From positions 4,092,001 to 4,156,000 of the forward strand of contig NZ_CP012268.1 in assembly GCF_001277195.1 (NCBI RefSeq): a stretch of 64,000 nucleotides of DNA. The letters run 5' to 3'. Of this stretch, positions 18,009 through 26,425 are shown piece after piece (the first letter of the stretch is position 1; each line of letters opens with the position of its first letter). Position numbers and translations under genes: made by a program. The notes under the pieces were generated by a model, which was given only the letters and a program-made list of their open reading frames with translations, made no database searches and was not told the DNA's origin. Origin of the DNA: Cronobacter muytjensii ATCC 51329. Lineage in GTDB: Bacteria; Pseudomonadota; Gammaproteobacteria; Enterobacterales; Enterobacteriaceae.

Positions 18009-18115
18009 AATAAATATCCTTATATTTTCCTTGAATGTGAAATAGGCGAAGCGCAATATCCTATTTATATAGGAGGGTAATTACACTTCCATATTTCTTT
18101 TTCCTTAAAAATTAT

Positions 18116-19099
18116 TTAAAGGTAATTGATGTGCAACGTTATTTGTGCTTTAACGTTTCCCTTCGTGATTTTTTCGCCCGTTCTGGCATATCGTACGAAA
18201 AGAGGTAAATCAAACCCACTTTGCTTCTGTGGAAACAGGATTTCCATCGGTTTCCCAGGAAATAGCACGCTGCTATTATAAAGCATTTCTATCCCTACGC
18301 CTGACGATGGGTTTTCTGGAGCTACATTTTTAAATACCGACGGCAGTTGTGGATTATTCGCACCTTCAATATTAATGCTGGCTTTTATAGTATTCAGGCA
18401 TAATAAATTAACGTTTACAGGATGACTTTTTCTGGCTCCGTTGTTTTCCAGTGCGGTTGCATCAATAGGCGGCAAATCAATCTGTGGGTTTAACACCTGA
18501 ATAGCACAGTGTGCCTTCGCCGCTAATACTTTTACCGCCATATTCACTACCAGCGAGTTATCATTCAGGAATAACAGCGACGGCAGTCGAAGATTCAGCG
18601 TACCACTCTGGATTTCACCTGTTTTTACCGCCTCGATGCGAAGCTTAATATCATCGGTTGTGATAGCGGCGTGCGATAAATCAGCAATCGGTGCGCTGAA
18701 AGGTAATACCCATTCTTTGCGCGTAGCGCCTGGTTTGTCATAAATCACCGTCAGACGCAGCCCTAAACCAGTCAGGGTTGTGGAGAATGTATTAAAACCG
18801 CTCCGGGAAGCCGTTATCCTTCCGCTCAATACCTTACGGATTTGTTCACGGCATTCGCTGGTAATAGCACGATGCGAGCCGGTTAATTGTGCCAGGGATG
18901 CTTCTTTTCTGTAGAGCACAGTGCCGGTTGGCTCCGTTGCAATACGTGCTGGCAACTGTACCGTAACCGGTACGGTTAAATTAAGCGGCTCGGTTCGTTT
19001 TTCTGTTTGGCACCCTGCCGCCATGGTCAGGTCGCTATGAAAAAGCGCCGCCAGAATCGCTGCCTTAGCAAAGCGAGAAATTGTCTTTTTCATCGTCAT
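18116..19099 (-). CDS. Two-domain fimbrial tip adhesin-like protein
   Basis: 327 residues, about twice pilin length. Signal peptide ends near TMAA, then an unrecognised N-terminal domain (about 30-185) and a C-terminal pilin domain with cysteines in HCAIQV and LLCLNTI, Gly at -14 and penultimate Tyr (HINYL). That is the layout of a chaperone-usher tip adhesin. Its ATG at 19099 overlaps the last base of the intact-frame usher stop (TAATG), so translation would be coupled to full-length usher, which the frameshift now prevents. Ligand unknown. Confidence 0.82.
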   Translation of the reverse strand: MTMKKTISRFAKAAILAALFHSDLTMAAGCQTEKRTEPLNLTVPVTVQLPARIATEPTGTVLYRKEASLAQLTGSHRAITSECREQIRKVLSGRITASRSGFNTFSTTLTGLGLRLTVIYDKPGATRKEWVLPFSAPIADLSHAAITTDDIKLRIEAVKTGEIQSGTLNLRLPSLLFLNDNSLVVNMAVKVLAAKAHCAIQVLNPQIDLPPIDATALENNGARKSHPVNVNLLCLNTIKASINIEGANNPQLPSVFKNVAPENPSSGVGIEMLYNSSVLFPGKPMEILFPQKQSGFDLPLFVRYARTGEKITKGNVKAQITLHINYL

Positions 19100-19294
19100 T
19101 AATGGCACTCGATATTCAGTAAGGCGACCGGTAGTTTGGCACCACTTTTCGCCGGTAATTCCAGGGGCGCTGTGCACTGTTTCTTATCACCCCAGGTAAA
19201 ACGAACGACGCCTTTATCGGGCGCGGTATTCAAATACACCTGACCTGCGTCACCAACATAATAAGTTTCGTCACTACCTTCGATGCGCGCGCGC
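19099..19294 (-). pseudogene. Displaced C-terminal part of the fimbrial usher
   Basis: This stretch reads, in a frame shifted from the usher gene, as the usual C-terminal usher plug/CTD: RIEGSDETYYVGDAGQVYL, then VRFTWGDKKQC, LELPAK and a closing Cys (LLNIECH). It continues exactly where the usher frame ends at LPFGA. Adding one CG unit to the tract at 19285-19294 would join both parts into one 819-residue usher. It is a remnant of, or an off-phase segment of, the usher and not an independent gene. Confidence 0.85.
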
Positions 19295-21556
19295 ACCAAA
19301 TGGCAGATAGTTACCGTTGTATTTAACGGTAAGCACAGCTTTACGACCACTTATCGCCACAAACTGGGCCATTACAATGGCGTCCTTCGTTGGCACGACC
19401 TGAGTAGAAGTACTGGTAAAATCAACCTCTTTACTGGCCCGCGTATCGATACTTAATGAGTTGCGGTGGTATGCACGTAAATCTGGTACCAGCGCATAAC
19501 CTCGCGAATCGGTCATGATATTTTGACCACCTTCCAGCGCGACATTTGGTGTGTCTGGAATGGCAACCAGTGCCATGCTGTTATTTGAGTAACGGCCAGC
19601 GGTAATACCATGACGATGAGCGACAAGGCTGCCCGATGCGTTCCAGGTAACATACTGATTTTCATCAGCGTTATAGGTTACGTTCATCTCGCCATACTGG
19701 CCCTGGTAGTCGATGCCTGCCGAACCGCTCTGGGTATCACTCTGCTCATGCTGCGAGGCATAAGAAAGTTGTGTATTCCAGCTCAGATCCTGGCGATCGC
19801 CTACTTTACCAGTGATGCCTACCTGATTCGACAAGTCGCCCTGCAAACCTGATGTCGCCGTATAGTTCACCATTGGCTGAGCGCGCGGGAATACTTCGCT
19901 AAGTGGCAGCGAAAGCGTCAGCGCCAGCTGTTTATCCCATTGCGGATCGCCTTCGTTACGCGTCATGCTGTAAGCCAGCGAAAAACTGAGCATTTTGTAT
20001 GAACCGTTCCAGCCAACCTGCCACATCCGGGATACAGAATTATCTTTATTCTCGCTACGGTTCAGTGTGGTAAAGAAACTATGCGCATCCGTTACCGACT
20101 GGTTAACCGTCAGGTTGTACTCACGCCGTGTGCGTTTGTCGTCAAATAACGTTTCAGAATCCGCCCAGTCGCTGAATGACAAGTAGTCATGCAGGTAATA
20201 GCGGCTGTCCAGTTGTATCTGGGTATCCGTTTCCGGGATATCGTTACGATAAGTCAGGCGTACCATGTCGCCTGTATATTCCGGCGTATTTTCACGGCGC
20301 GCTCTGCTACGCGTAACATCCACGGCAATACCGCCCAGGCTCTTAAAATCAAAACCCAAACCCAGGCTGAACGCTTTATATTTTTCATGGTACTGACTAC
20401 CGCCATACACGGTAGTATTAAGCGGTAAGCCCCAGGACAGAGACGCCTGCAGAATTTCCGGTTTTTTATTCCCGGATTCGGAAGACGAAAGATAGTGGCC
20501 TACGGCCAGGTTATATTTTACCTGCCAGGTACGCAGAAGCTGTGGGACGCTGGAATAGGCAACAGTGCTGCGTGACTCAGAGCCGTCAGCTTCAGTCACG
20601 ACGACTTCAAGTTTTCCGCCATTTGAAACCGACGATAGATCGCTTATCACAAAAGGCCCAGGCGGCACAGAACGTTGATAAACAACGTTACCGTTTTCGC
20701 GCACCGTTACGCGCGCATTACTTTTAGCAATACCACGAATAATCGGCGCAAAGCCTGTAAGCTGATCCGGGATCATGTCATCATCCGAACTTAGCTGTAC
20801 ACCTCGAATCAGTAAGCTATCAAATACATCTCCAGTTGTGCTGTCATCGCCCAGAGTCAATTCACCTTTTAAGGTGTGGATAGCTGTTTCCACATAATTA
20901 CTGATGCTCTTCCAGCTTTCCTCATTACTGACCGTTGAGTTATTACGATAACGCCAGCGTCCTATGTTTACGCCATTAGTCAGGTTAGCGAAGACTGAGT
21001 TTGAAACGCCGTCATTACGCGATAAATATTGCTGCCCGGAAAGTTGGTACATTGTGGTCAGCGCAGGAATACCATCGTCCCACTCCTCCTCAGGAATGCC
21101 CATGAGCGATTCATCACGTAGTACCGTTTGGGGGATAGCAATCTCAAGCGCCATTTTTGAGAAATCAAAAGTGGTTTTTGTACCCGGCAATTGTTCTTCC
21201 ATCGGTTCACAGGTGTTTTTAACTTCATTATCCTGTGCTTTGGAATCCACTTTGCTCATATCCACCCCCAGCTTCTGATAAGTTTTAAAAGAGAGGCATG
21301 GAACAAGTTGCTTCTCTTTATTCAACTCAAACCGAATGCTACTGACCATGACTACACTGCCATTTACACTAATGTGTACCCGGTAAGTCCCGGGCGGTTG
21401 ATAACCTTGGCTCAGCAAGCTGGTATCGCTAATAGCTGCGTTACCATTCACTGCTTGTAACAGGCCCGGGTCAAAATATTCACTTGCTAATACTGACCTG
21501 GAAAATATTGCCGTTGCTACAAAAGCGGCAAGCCACTTAATCCTTGTGCTGCACAT
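19274..21556 (-). CDS. Fimbrial outer-membrane usher, truncated by frameshift
   Basis: 760 codons as read. Signal peptide (about 1-24), N-terminal domain starting EYFDPGLL, the 24-strand barrel with plug (PIIRGIAKSNARVTV, then VSNGGKLEVVVTEADGS) and part of the C-terminal region, ending LPFGA followed by five wrong-frame codons. Ushers bind chaperone-pilin complexes and form the secretion pore; the C-terminal domains are needed for subunit transfer. The missing 64 residues lie in another frame at 19099-19294. A ten-base GC-dinucleotide tract sits at the break. Start supported by AAAAGGG and a 9-base gap from the chaperone gene. Confidence 0.88.
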   Translation of the reverse strand: MCSTRIKWLAAFVATAIFSRSVLASEYFDPGLLQAVNGNAAISDTSLLSQGYQPPGTYRVHISVNGSVVMVSSIRFELNKEKQLVPCLSFKTYQKLGVDMSKVDSKAQDNEVKNTCEPMEEQLPGTKTTFDFSKMALEIAIPQTVLRDESLMGIPEEEWDDGIPALTTMYQLSGQQYLSRNDGVSNSVFANLTNGVNIGRWRYRNNSTVSNEESWKSISNYVETAIHTLKGELTLGDDSTTGDVFDSLLIRGVQLSSDDDMIPDQLTGFAPIIRGIAKSNARVTVRENGNVVYQRSVPPGPFVISDLSSVSNGGKLEVVVTEADGSESRSTVAYSSVPQLLRTWQVKYNLAVGHYLSSSESGNKKPEILQASLSWGLPLNTTVYGGSQYHEKYKAFSLGLGFDFKSLGGIAVDVTRSRARRENTPEYTGDMVRLTYRNDIPETDTQIQLDSRYYLHDYLSFSDWADSETLFDDKRTRREYNLTVNQSVTDAHSFFTTLNRSENKDNSVSRMWQVGWNGSYKMLSFSLAYSMTRNEGDPQWDKQLALTLSLPLSEVFPRAQPMVNYTATSGLQGDLSNQVGITGKVGDRQDLSWNTQLSYASQHEQSDTQSGSAGIDYQGQYGEMNVTYNADENQYVTWNASGSLVAHRHGITAGRYSNNSMALVAIPDTPNVALEGGQNIMTDSRGYALVPDLRAYHRNSLSIDTRASKEVDFTSTSTQVVPTKDAIVMAQFVAISGRKAVLTVKYNGNYLPFGARAHRR

Positions 21557-21565
21557 AACGCCCTT

Positions 21566-22273
21566 TTATTTGAGACGTTGTGTAAATTTTTTGGATGCAA
21601 CGCCAAAATCGTTAACAGCACTCCACTCGACATTTGCGCCGGCAGCTGGGGTGTGTTTAAGGTGGTAAGTCTTGTTTCCAAAAGGTGGGATAACAGTATT
21701 ATTGTCAATAACGGAAACCGGTATCGACTCTTTATCTACAGATATATTGTCCAAAACCACGTAAAACGCTGAAGTATTATCAACTTTTGCTGTATTACCT
21801 GAAACGGACCAGCTCAGGTTTTTAACCGCATCACCCGGATCGCCCTTCAGACCTTCAGGACGGAAGAAGAATTTAATGCGGTTGTTGATCGCCAGCACCA
21901 TACGGTTTTCAACTTTCGACTCTTCATCATTTAAACCAGGTACGCCTTTGACGTCCAACCAGAACAAGCTCTCACGGTCAGCAGGTAAACCGTTGCCCAG
22001 ATAAACAATGCGTATAACATTATCGCTTTTAGGTGCTAAACGAAATAAAGGAGGCGTTACAACAAACGGCAGGTTTTTTTTAACCGTGCTGTCGCCAGCA
22101 TCCAGCCACGATTGAATAAGATAGGCTCGCTCTTCATTACTATGAACAGTAACAGATGCGTCTCCATCTTTTTCATTGTAAATCAGTCGATCAGCATTTA
22201 AGGTTAATGCAGCACTGGACATTCCTGACCAGAAAGCCGCAGTTAAAAGAGTTGTCAGCAGCAGTTTTTTCAT
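21566..22273 (-). CDS. Periplasmic fimbrial chaperone (PapD-like)
   Basis: 235 residues. Signal peptide to about residue 22 (MSSAA), then the two Ig-like domains: LNADRLIYNEKDGDASVTV, PLFRLAPKSDNVIRIVYL, ESLFWLDVKGVP and INNRIKFFFRPEGL. The subunit-binding Arg/Lys pair is present. It holds pilins in the periplasm and donates its G1 strand. The ATG at 22273 is preferred over a TTG two codons upstream. It precedes the usher gene by 9 bases. Confidence 0.93.
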   Translation of the reverse strand: MKKLLLTTLLTAAFWSGMSSAALTLNADRLIYNEKDGDASVTVHSNEERAYLIQSWLDAGDSTVKKNLPFVVTPPLFRLAPKSDNVIRIVYLGNGLPADRESLFWLDVKGVPGLNDEESKVENRMVLAINNRIKFFFRPEGLKGDPGDAVKNLSWSVSGNTAKVDNTSAFYVVLDNISVDKESIPVSVIDNNTVIPPFGNKTYHLKHTPAAGANVEWSAVNDFGVASKKFTQRLK

Positions 22274-22723
22274 TTTCAATCCATAAAAATTGAGAGAGAC
22301 CTGTGGAGTGCATCATCAAAGATTTAACTCACAGGTATATGTTTATAAAAATAAAAGTAGAACCTTTTATTTTGGTCCGTTAATAACAATCGTACTGAAC
22401 TAACACCATTTACTTTGTGTTTAAATTCCACTTCTACATAAAAGAGTAACGCGCCCTCTTGCGCTGGCTTTACGAAAAACGTTATAAACAACCGTACACT
22501 TTCCATACAGCGCATAAGTACAACATGGGATGTTCCAATGTTGTTTTACGCTTTATTAGCAAGCGGCGTTAGGTTTATTGATATTTTCCGTAATTTTCAT
22601 TCCAGCGCAAGGGAAATTATAATAGTGGAATTTTTATACCCTATGGGAAATTAACGTTAACTCTCTCATTACGGCATCCTGCTGCTGCACAAACACGGCA
22701 CAATACTGTATTGCCTATGCTGT
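22274..22723. other. 450-base gap between the leading pilin and the chaperone gene
   Basis: AT-rich and without a convincing gene. One 63-codon reading frame on the minus strand (22324-22515) has no ribosome site and no recognisable product. A short palindrome CAATAC-T-GTATTG lies at 22701-22713, just after the pilin stop. The gap may hold a second promoter or a processing site separating the pilin from the assembly genes. Confidence 0.5.
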
Positions 22724-23254
22724 TTACATGCGGTCAATTTGAATTGTCAATGAGCTTTGCACTGAACCGGGAGCGGGGGATTGATTTTTTAGTTTTACCA
22801 TCGCCAGGTGGAAAGGATAATTGTTAACGCCTGCCATAGCATACCGGGAGCTAACATTCGGCATAATAATTTCGCCTGCTGCATCATAAATACCTACGCC
22901 AACACCTTTAGCAGCGGCACTCCCTTCATCGGCGTTACTAAGCGCAGAGCCATCTCCGGCAGCATTACCTATGAAATTAAGCGCAACACCACTGCAGTTG
23001 CTACCTGTTAACATGGCAGATACCGCATCACGAGCAACAGCATCCGGGAGGAAAGTGCCCTGTTCAGGTAAAGAGGCAACATCCTGATTTGGTAAATGCA
23101 CGAGTGATCGGCTCAACTCTATAGCGCAACTGCCGGTACTGTCCTGTACTGAACCACTAATATTTAGTGTTGCTGGAATATCATCCGCGGCAGTAGCTGT
23201 AGCAGAAGCCAGTACGCTGCCTACTGCAACGATTAACAGTAATTTTTTCATCAT
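22724..23254 (-). CDS. Fimbrial subunit (pilin paralog 1, leading gene)
   Basis: 176 residues. Signal peptide ends ATATAA, then DDIPATLNISGSV. Cysteines in GSCAIEL and SNCSGVA, FIGNAAGDGS, AAKGVGVGIYD, Gly at -14 and the end IQIDRM. First gene of the cluster, with a good sigma70 promoter 100 bases upstream, and set apart from the chaperone-usher genes by 450 bases. In many chaperone-usher operons the first gene is the major pilin, so it competes with the pilin at 17466 for that role. Confidence 0.9.
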   Translation of the reverse strand: MMKKLLLIVAVGSVLASATATAADDIPATLNISGSVQDSTGSCAIELSRSLVHLPNQDVASLPEQGTFLPDAVARDAVSAMLTGSNCSGVALNFIGNAAGDGSALSNADEGSAAAKGVGVGIYDAAGEIIMPNVSSRYAMAGVNNYPFHLAMVKLKNQSPAPGSVQSSLTIQIDRM

Positions 23255-23649
23255 GGAGTCCTGTAATTGAATAACGACTGCCCTGTACGTGAGTTATTTA
23301 ATCCAGATGACAAACTTCGTCTTGTTCAGCTCTACGATTACCAGGCTGTTTCGATCATAGTATGGGCCCGTAAAATTAGTCAAACTCCGCCTGTAACGTA
23401 GCGCCCCTTAAAAAGTAAATATATTATTTTCTTGAATGTGTTTTTCTGTTTTTTTTATCGTGATGGGATTGTTTATCAATGTATAACCTGCGCATCGAAA
23501 CTTGTTTTTCGGAGGGGTAGCTGATTTTATTTATTTTAAAAATAAATGACGGCGTTTAATTGATGGGATTGATTGGTGATGTTCTAAAAAAGGAATAGAT
23601 TATTTGCGGTGTAAATATGTTGCTTCGGAGTCAAAACAGGAAGCATTGT
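23255..23649. other. Upstream region of the fimbrial cluster
   Basis: 395 AT-rich bases between recG and the first pilin with no credible gene. It carries the promoter at 23354-23383. No inverted repeats of the kind that bound invertible fimbrial switches were seen. Confidence 0.5.
23354..23383 (-). promoter_or_regulatory. Sigma70 promoter of the fimbrial cluster
   Basis: On the minus strand TTGACT (-35, 23378-23383) and TATGAT (-10, 23354-23359) are separated by 18 bases. It predicts a leader of about 90 bases before the first pilin start at 23254. Confidence 0.65.
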
Positions 23650-25728
23650 TTACGCATTCGAGTATTTTTCCGTTTCCGGCATCCAGCGTTCAATCAGCGC
23701 TTGTGCGTGTTCCGGATATTGCTCATGGATATGGCGGGCGATACGCTGCACTTGCGGGATAACCGCCTGATCACGCAACAAATCTGCAACTTTAAATTCA
23801 GCATTGCCCGTCTGGCGTGTACCGAGCAGCTCGCCGGGCCCGCGGATTTCCAGATCTTTTTGCGCAATCACAAAGCCGTCATTACTGTCGCGCAACACCT
23901 GCAGGCGCAGTTGTGCGGTTTTCGACAATGGAGATTTATAAAGGAGTACGCAGTGGGAAGCCACGGCACCGCGTCCGACACGTCCACGTAACTGATGTAA
24001 CTGCGCGAGACCGAGACGCTCCGGATTTTCGATAATCATCAGGCTGGCATTAGGGACATCCACACCAACTTCAATCACGGTCGTCGCCACAAGAAGATGC
24101 ATCTCCCCTTGCTTAAACGCTTGCATCACCGCCTGCTTTTCTGCAGGTTTCATACGCCCATGCACCAGCCCCACATTAAGATTAGGCAACGTGGCTTTAA
24201 GCTCTTCCCATGTCGCCTCTGCCGCTTGCGCTTCCAGGAGGTCCGACTCTTCTATCAGTGTACAGACCCAGTAAGCCTGACGGCCCTCCTGACAGGCGCT
24301 GCGTACGCGCTCAATAATCTCGCTACGGCGGGTGTCCGCGATGGCAACGGTCGTGACCGGTGTGCGCCCTGGCGGAAGTTCATCAATCACAGAGGTGTCG
24401 AGATCCGCGTACGCAGTCATCGCCAGCGTTCGGGGAATTGGCGTCGCTGTCATTATAAGCTGATGGGGATGAAAGCCCTGCTGTTGGCCCTTTTCCCAGA
24501 GCGCCAGGCGCTGATGCACGCCAAAGCGATGCTGTTCGTCAATGATGACCAGCGCCAGACCGTTGAACTGCACCTGTTCCTGAAAAATCGCATGAGTGCC
24601 GACAACCATCGATACCTTACCGCTTGCGATAGCGTCTTGCTGAGCCTGGCGCGCCTTCCCTTTCTGCTTACCCGCCAGCCAGCCGACTTCAATGCCGAGC
24701 GGTGCGAACCAGTTGCGAAAGTTATTAGCGTGCTGCTCGGCCAGGAGCTCTGTCGGTGCCATCAGCGCCACCTGTTTGCCGTTGGCAATCGCGCGCAGCG
24801 CGGCAAGCGCGGCCACTAACGTTTTACCGGAACCGACATCGCCCTGCACCAGCCGCATCATCGGGATATCCAGCGCCATATCGCGTTCGACTTCCGCCAC
24901 TACGCGCGCCTGAGCGTTCGTCGGTTTGAAGGGCAGCGAGGCGAGCAGCTGGTTTTTGAGCGAGTCTTTCGCAGTGAGCGCCAGCGCATGATAACGCTGT
25001 GCACCGGCGCGTAGTGCCAGCATGCTCAGGTTGTGCGCCAACAGTTCTTCAAGAATCAGCCTGCGCTGCGCCGGGTGTTGACCGCTTTCTAAATCTTCGA
25101 GCTTCATATCCGGCGGCGGGCGGTGTAGTGTGCGCAACGCCTCCGGCAGACTCATCAGCCCCTGCGATAGCTCTGGCGGCAGCAGCTCAGCGATAGCGCA
25201 GGTATCCAGCAGCTCCAGCGCCTGCTCGGTAAGCTTACGCAACGTTGCCTGGCGAACGCCTTCGGTCGTCGGATAAACCGGCGTCAGGGTCTCCTGCATT
25301 TCCGGCGTACTCAAATCGCCCTGAATACGGTATTCAGGGTGAATCATCTCCGCGCCGAATTTGCCACGTTTCGCTTCGCCATACGCCAGTACCCGGCGAC
25401 CAGCCGACAGGCTGTTTTTCATCGCTGCGTTGAAATTGAAAAAGCGCATCGTCAGGATACCGGTGCCGTCGCTTATCTGGCAGGTCATCATACGACGGCC
25501 ACCAAACGTGATATTGCAGTTCAGCACTTCGCCTTCTACCGTGGCATATACGCCGGGCAGAAGATCGTTGATGGGATAAAGATGGGTGCGGTCTTCATAG
25601 CGCAGAGGAAAATGCAACAGCAGATCCTGTACGGTATGCAGACCGATTTTTGCGAGCTTTGCGCTCTGGCTGGCGCCCACGCCGGTCAGTGAGCTTAACG
25701 GTACGGCATCCAGCAGACGGCCGCGCAT
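23650..25728 (-). CDS. recG: ATP-dependent DNA helicase RecG
   Basis: 692 residues (E. coli 693). An N-terminal wedge/OB domain grips branched DNA (about 1-170). The helicase core has Walker A GDVGSGKT near residue 300 and the DEQH box (IIDEQHRFG). The later motifs MTATPIPRTLAM and QLRGRVGRG follow. It remodels stalled forks and branched recombination intermediates. In the spoT-trmH-recG order typical of enterobacteria; the neighbour after recG is normally gltS but here is the fimbrial cluster. Confidence 0.97.
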   Translation of the reverse strand: MRGRLLDAVPLSSLTGVGASQSAKLAKIGLHTVQDLLLHFPLRYEDRTHLYPINDLLPGVYATVEGEVLNCNITFGGRRMMTCQISDGTGILTMRFFNFNAAMKNSLSAGRRVLAYGEAKRGKFGAEMIHPEYRIQGDLSTPEMQETLTPVYPTTEGVRQATLRKLTEQALELLDTCAIAELLPPELSQGLMSLPEALRTLHRPPPDMKLEDLESGQHPAQRRLILEELLAHNLSMLALRAGAQRYHALALTAKDSLKNQLLASLPFKPTNAQARVVAEVERDMALDIPMMRLVQGDVGSGKTLVAALAALRAIANGKQVALMAPTELLAEQHANNFRNWFAPLGIEVGWLAGKQKGKARQAQQDAIASGKVSMVVGTHAIFQEQVQFNGLALVIIDEQHRFGVHQRLALWEKGQQQGFHPHQLIMTATPIPRTLAMTAYADLDTSVIDELPPGRTPVTTVAIADTRRSEIIERVRSACQEGRQAYWVCTLIEESDLLEAQAAEATWEELKATLPNLNVGLVHGRMKPAEKQAVMQAFKQGEMHLLVATTVIEVGVDVPNASLMIIENPERLGLAQLHQLRGRVGRGAVASHCVLLYKSPLSKTAQLRLQVLRDSNDGFVIAQKDLEIRGPGELLGTRQTGNAEFKVADLLRDQAVIPQVQRIARHIHEQYPEHAQALIERWMPETEKYSNA

Positions 25729-25731
25729 CGC

Positions 25732-26421
25732 TTACTCCGCGGCCTGCATGGTGGCCCACCAGGACTGTGGCGCATCGATCTCGCCCTGCTCATTCACGCG
25801 AGGGTAGGGCAGGCCTTTACGCTTCGCCACGTTTGCCAGCACCGGGTAGCCGCCTTCAAACAGCAGACGTTGCTGCTCATCTTCAGGCAACGCGCTGTTG
25901 GCACGCTGGTACATGCCCGCGTTTTGCCGCTGACGCTGCGCTTCGTAAAGGATTAACGCCGAAGCGACAGAAACGTTGAGCGACTGCACCATGCCGATCA
26001 TCGGAATGATGATGTCCTGGTCGGCAAGGCGTAGCGCTTCCTCAGTGATACCGGTTTTTTCCTGCCCCATCAGGATGCAGGTCGGCCGCGTATAGTCGAT
26101 TTCGCGAAAATCTACAGCTTTATCAGAGAGATGTGTTGCGAGGATCTGCATGCCGCGCGCTTTCAGATGGCCCACAGCTTCGCTAATAGTGCGGTGCGTT
26201 TTGACTTCCACCCAGCTGTTGCTGCCTGCGGCGGAAGAGGCCATCGTGCGCATCCGGTTTCCCGGCCAGACGGCGTGGACTTCATGGACGCCCACCGCGT
26301 CTGCGGTACGGATAATAGCCGAGACGTTATGAGGCTTATGAACCTGCTCCATGCAGACGGTCAGATCAGGCTGACGCCGGGCCAGCATCTCGCAGATACG
26401 CGCGTAACGCTGAGAATTCAT
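25732..26421 (-). CDS. trmH: tRNA (guanosine-18-2'-O)-methyltransferase
   Basis: 229-residue SPOUT-class enzyme (SpoU) that methylates the ribose of G18 in the D-loop of tRNAs. The three knot motifs are visible: NVSAIIRTADAVGVHEVH, ILMGQEKTGI and IIPMIGMVQSLNVSVASALIL. It overlaps neither neighbour but is only 3-4 bases from recG and spoT, so the three are co-transcribed. Confidence 0.97.
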   Translation of the reverse strand: MNSQRYARICEMLARRQPDLTVCMEQVHKPHNVSAIIRTADAVGVHEVHAVWPGNRMRTMASSAAGSNSWVEVKTHRTISEAVGHLKARGMQILATHLSDKAVDFREIDYTRPTCILMGQEKTGITEEALRLADQDIIIPMIGMVQSLNVSVASALILYEAQRQRQNAGMYQRANSALPEDEQQRLLFEGGYPVLANVAKRKGLPYPRVNEQGEIDAPQSWWATMQAAE

Positions 26422-26425
26422 AAAG

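Noticed and set aside
22324..22515. 63-codon minus-strand frame in the pilin-chaperone gap
   Set aside because: No ribosome site, no signal peptide and no family resemblance.
23255..23649. Possible invertible promoter switch for the fimbriae
   Set aside because: No flanking inverted repeats were found around the promoter at 23354-23383, and no recombinase gene lies in the window.
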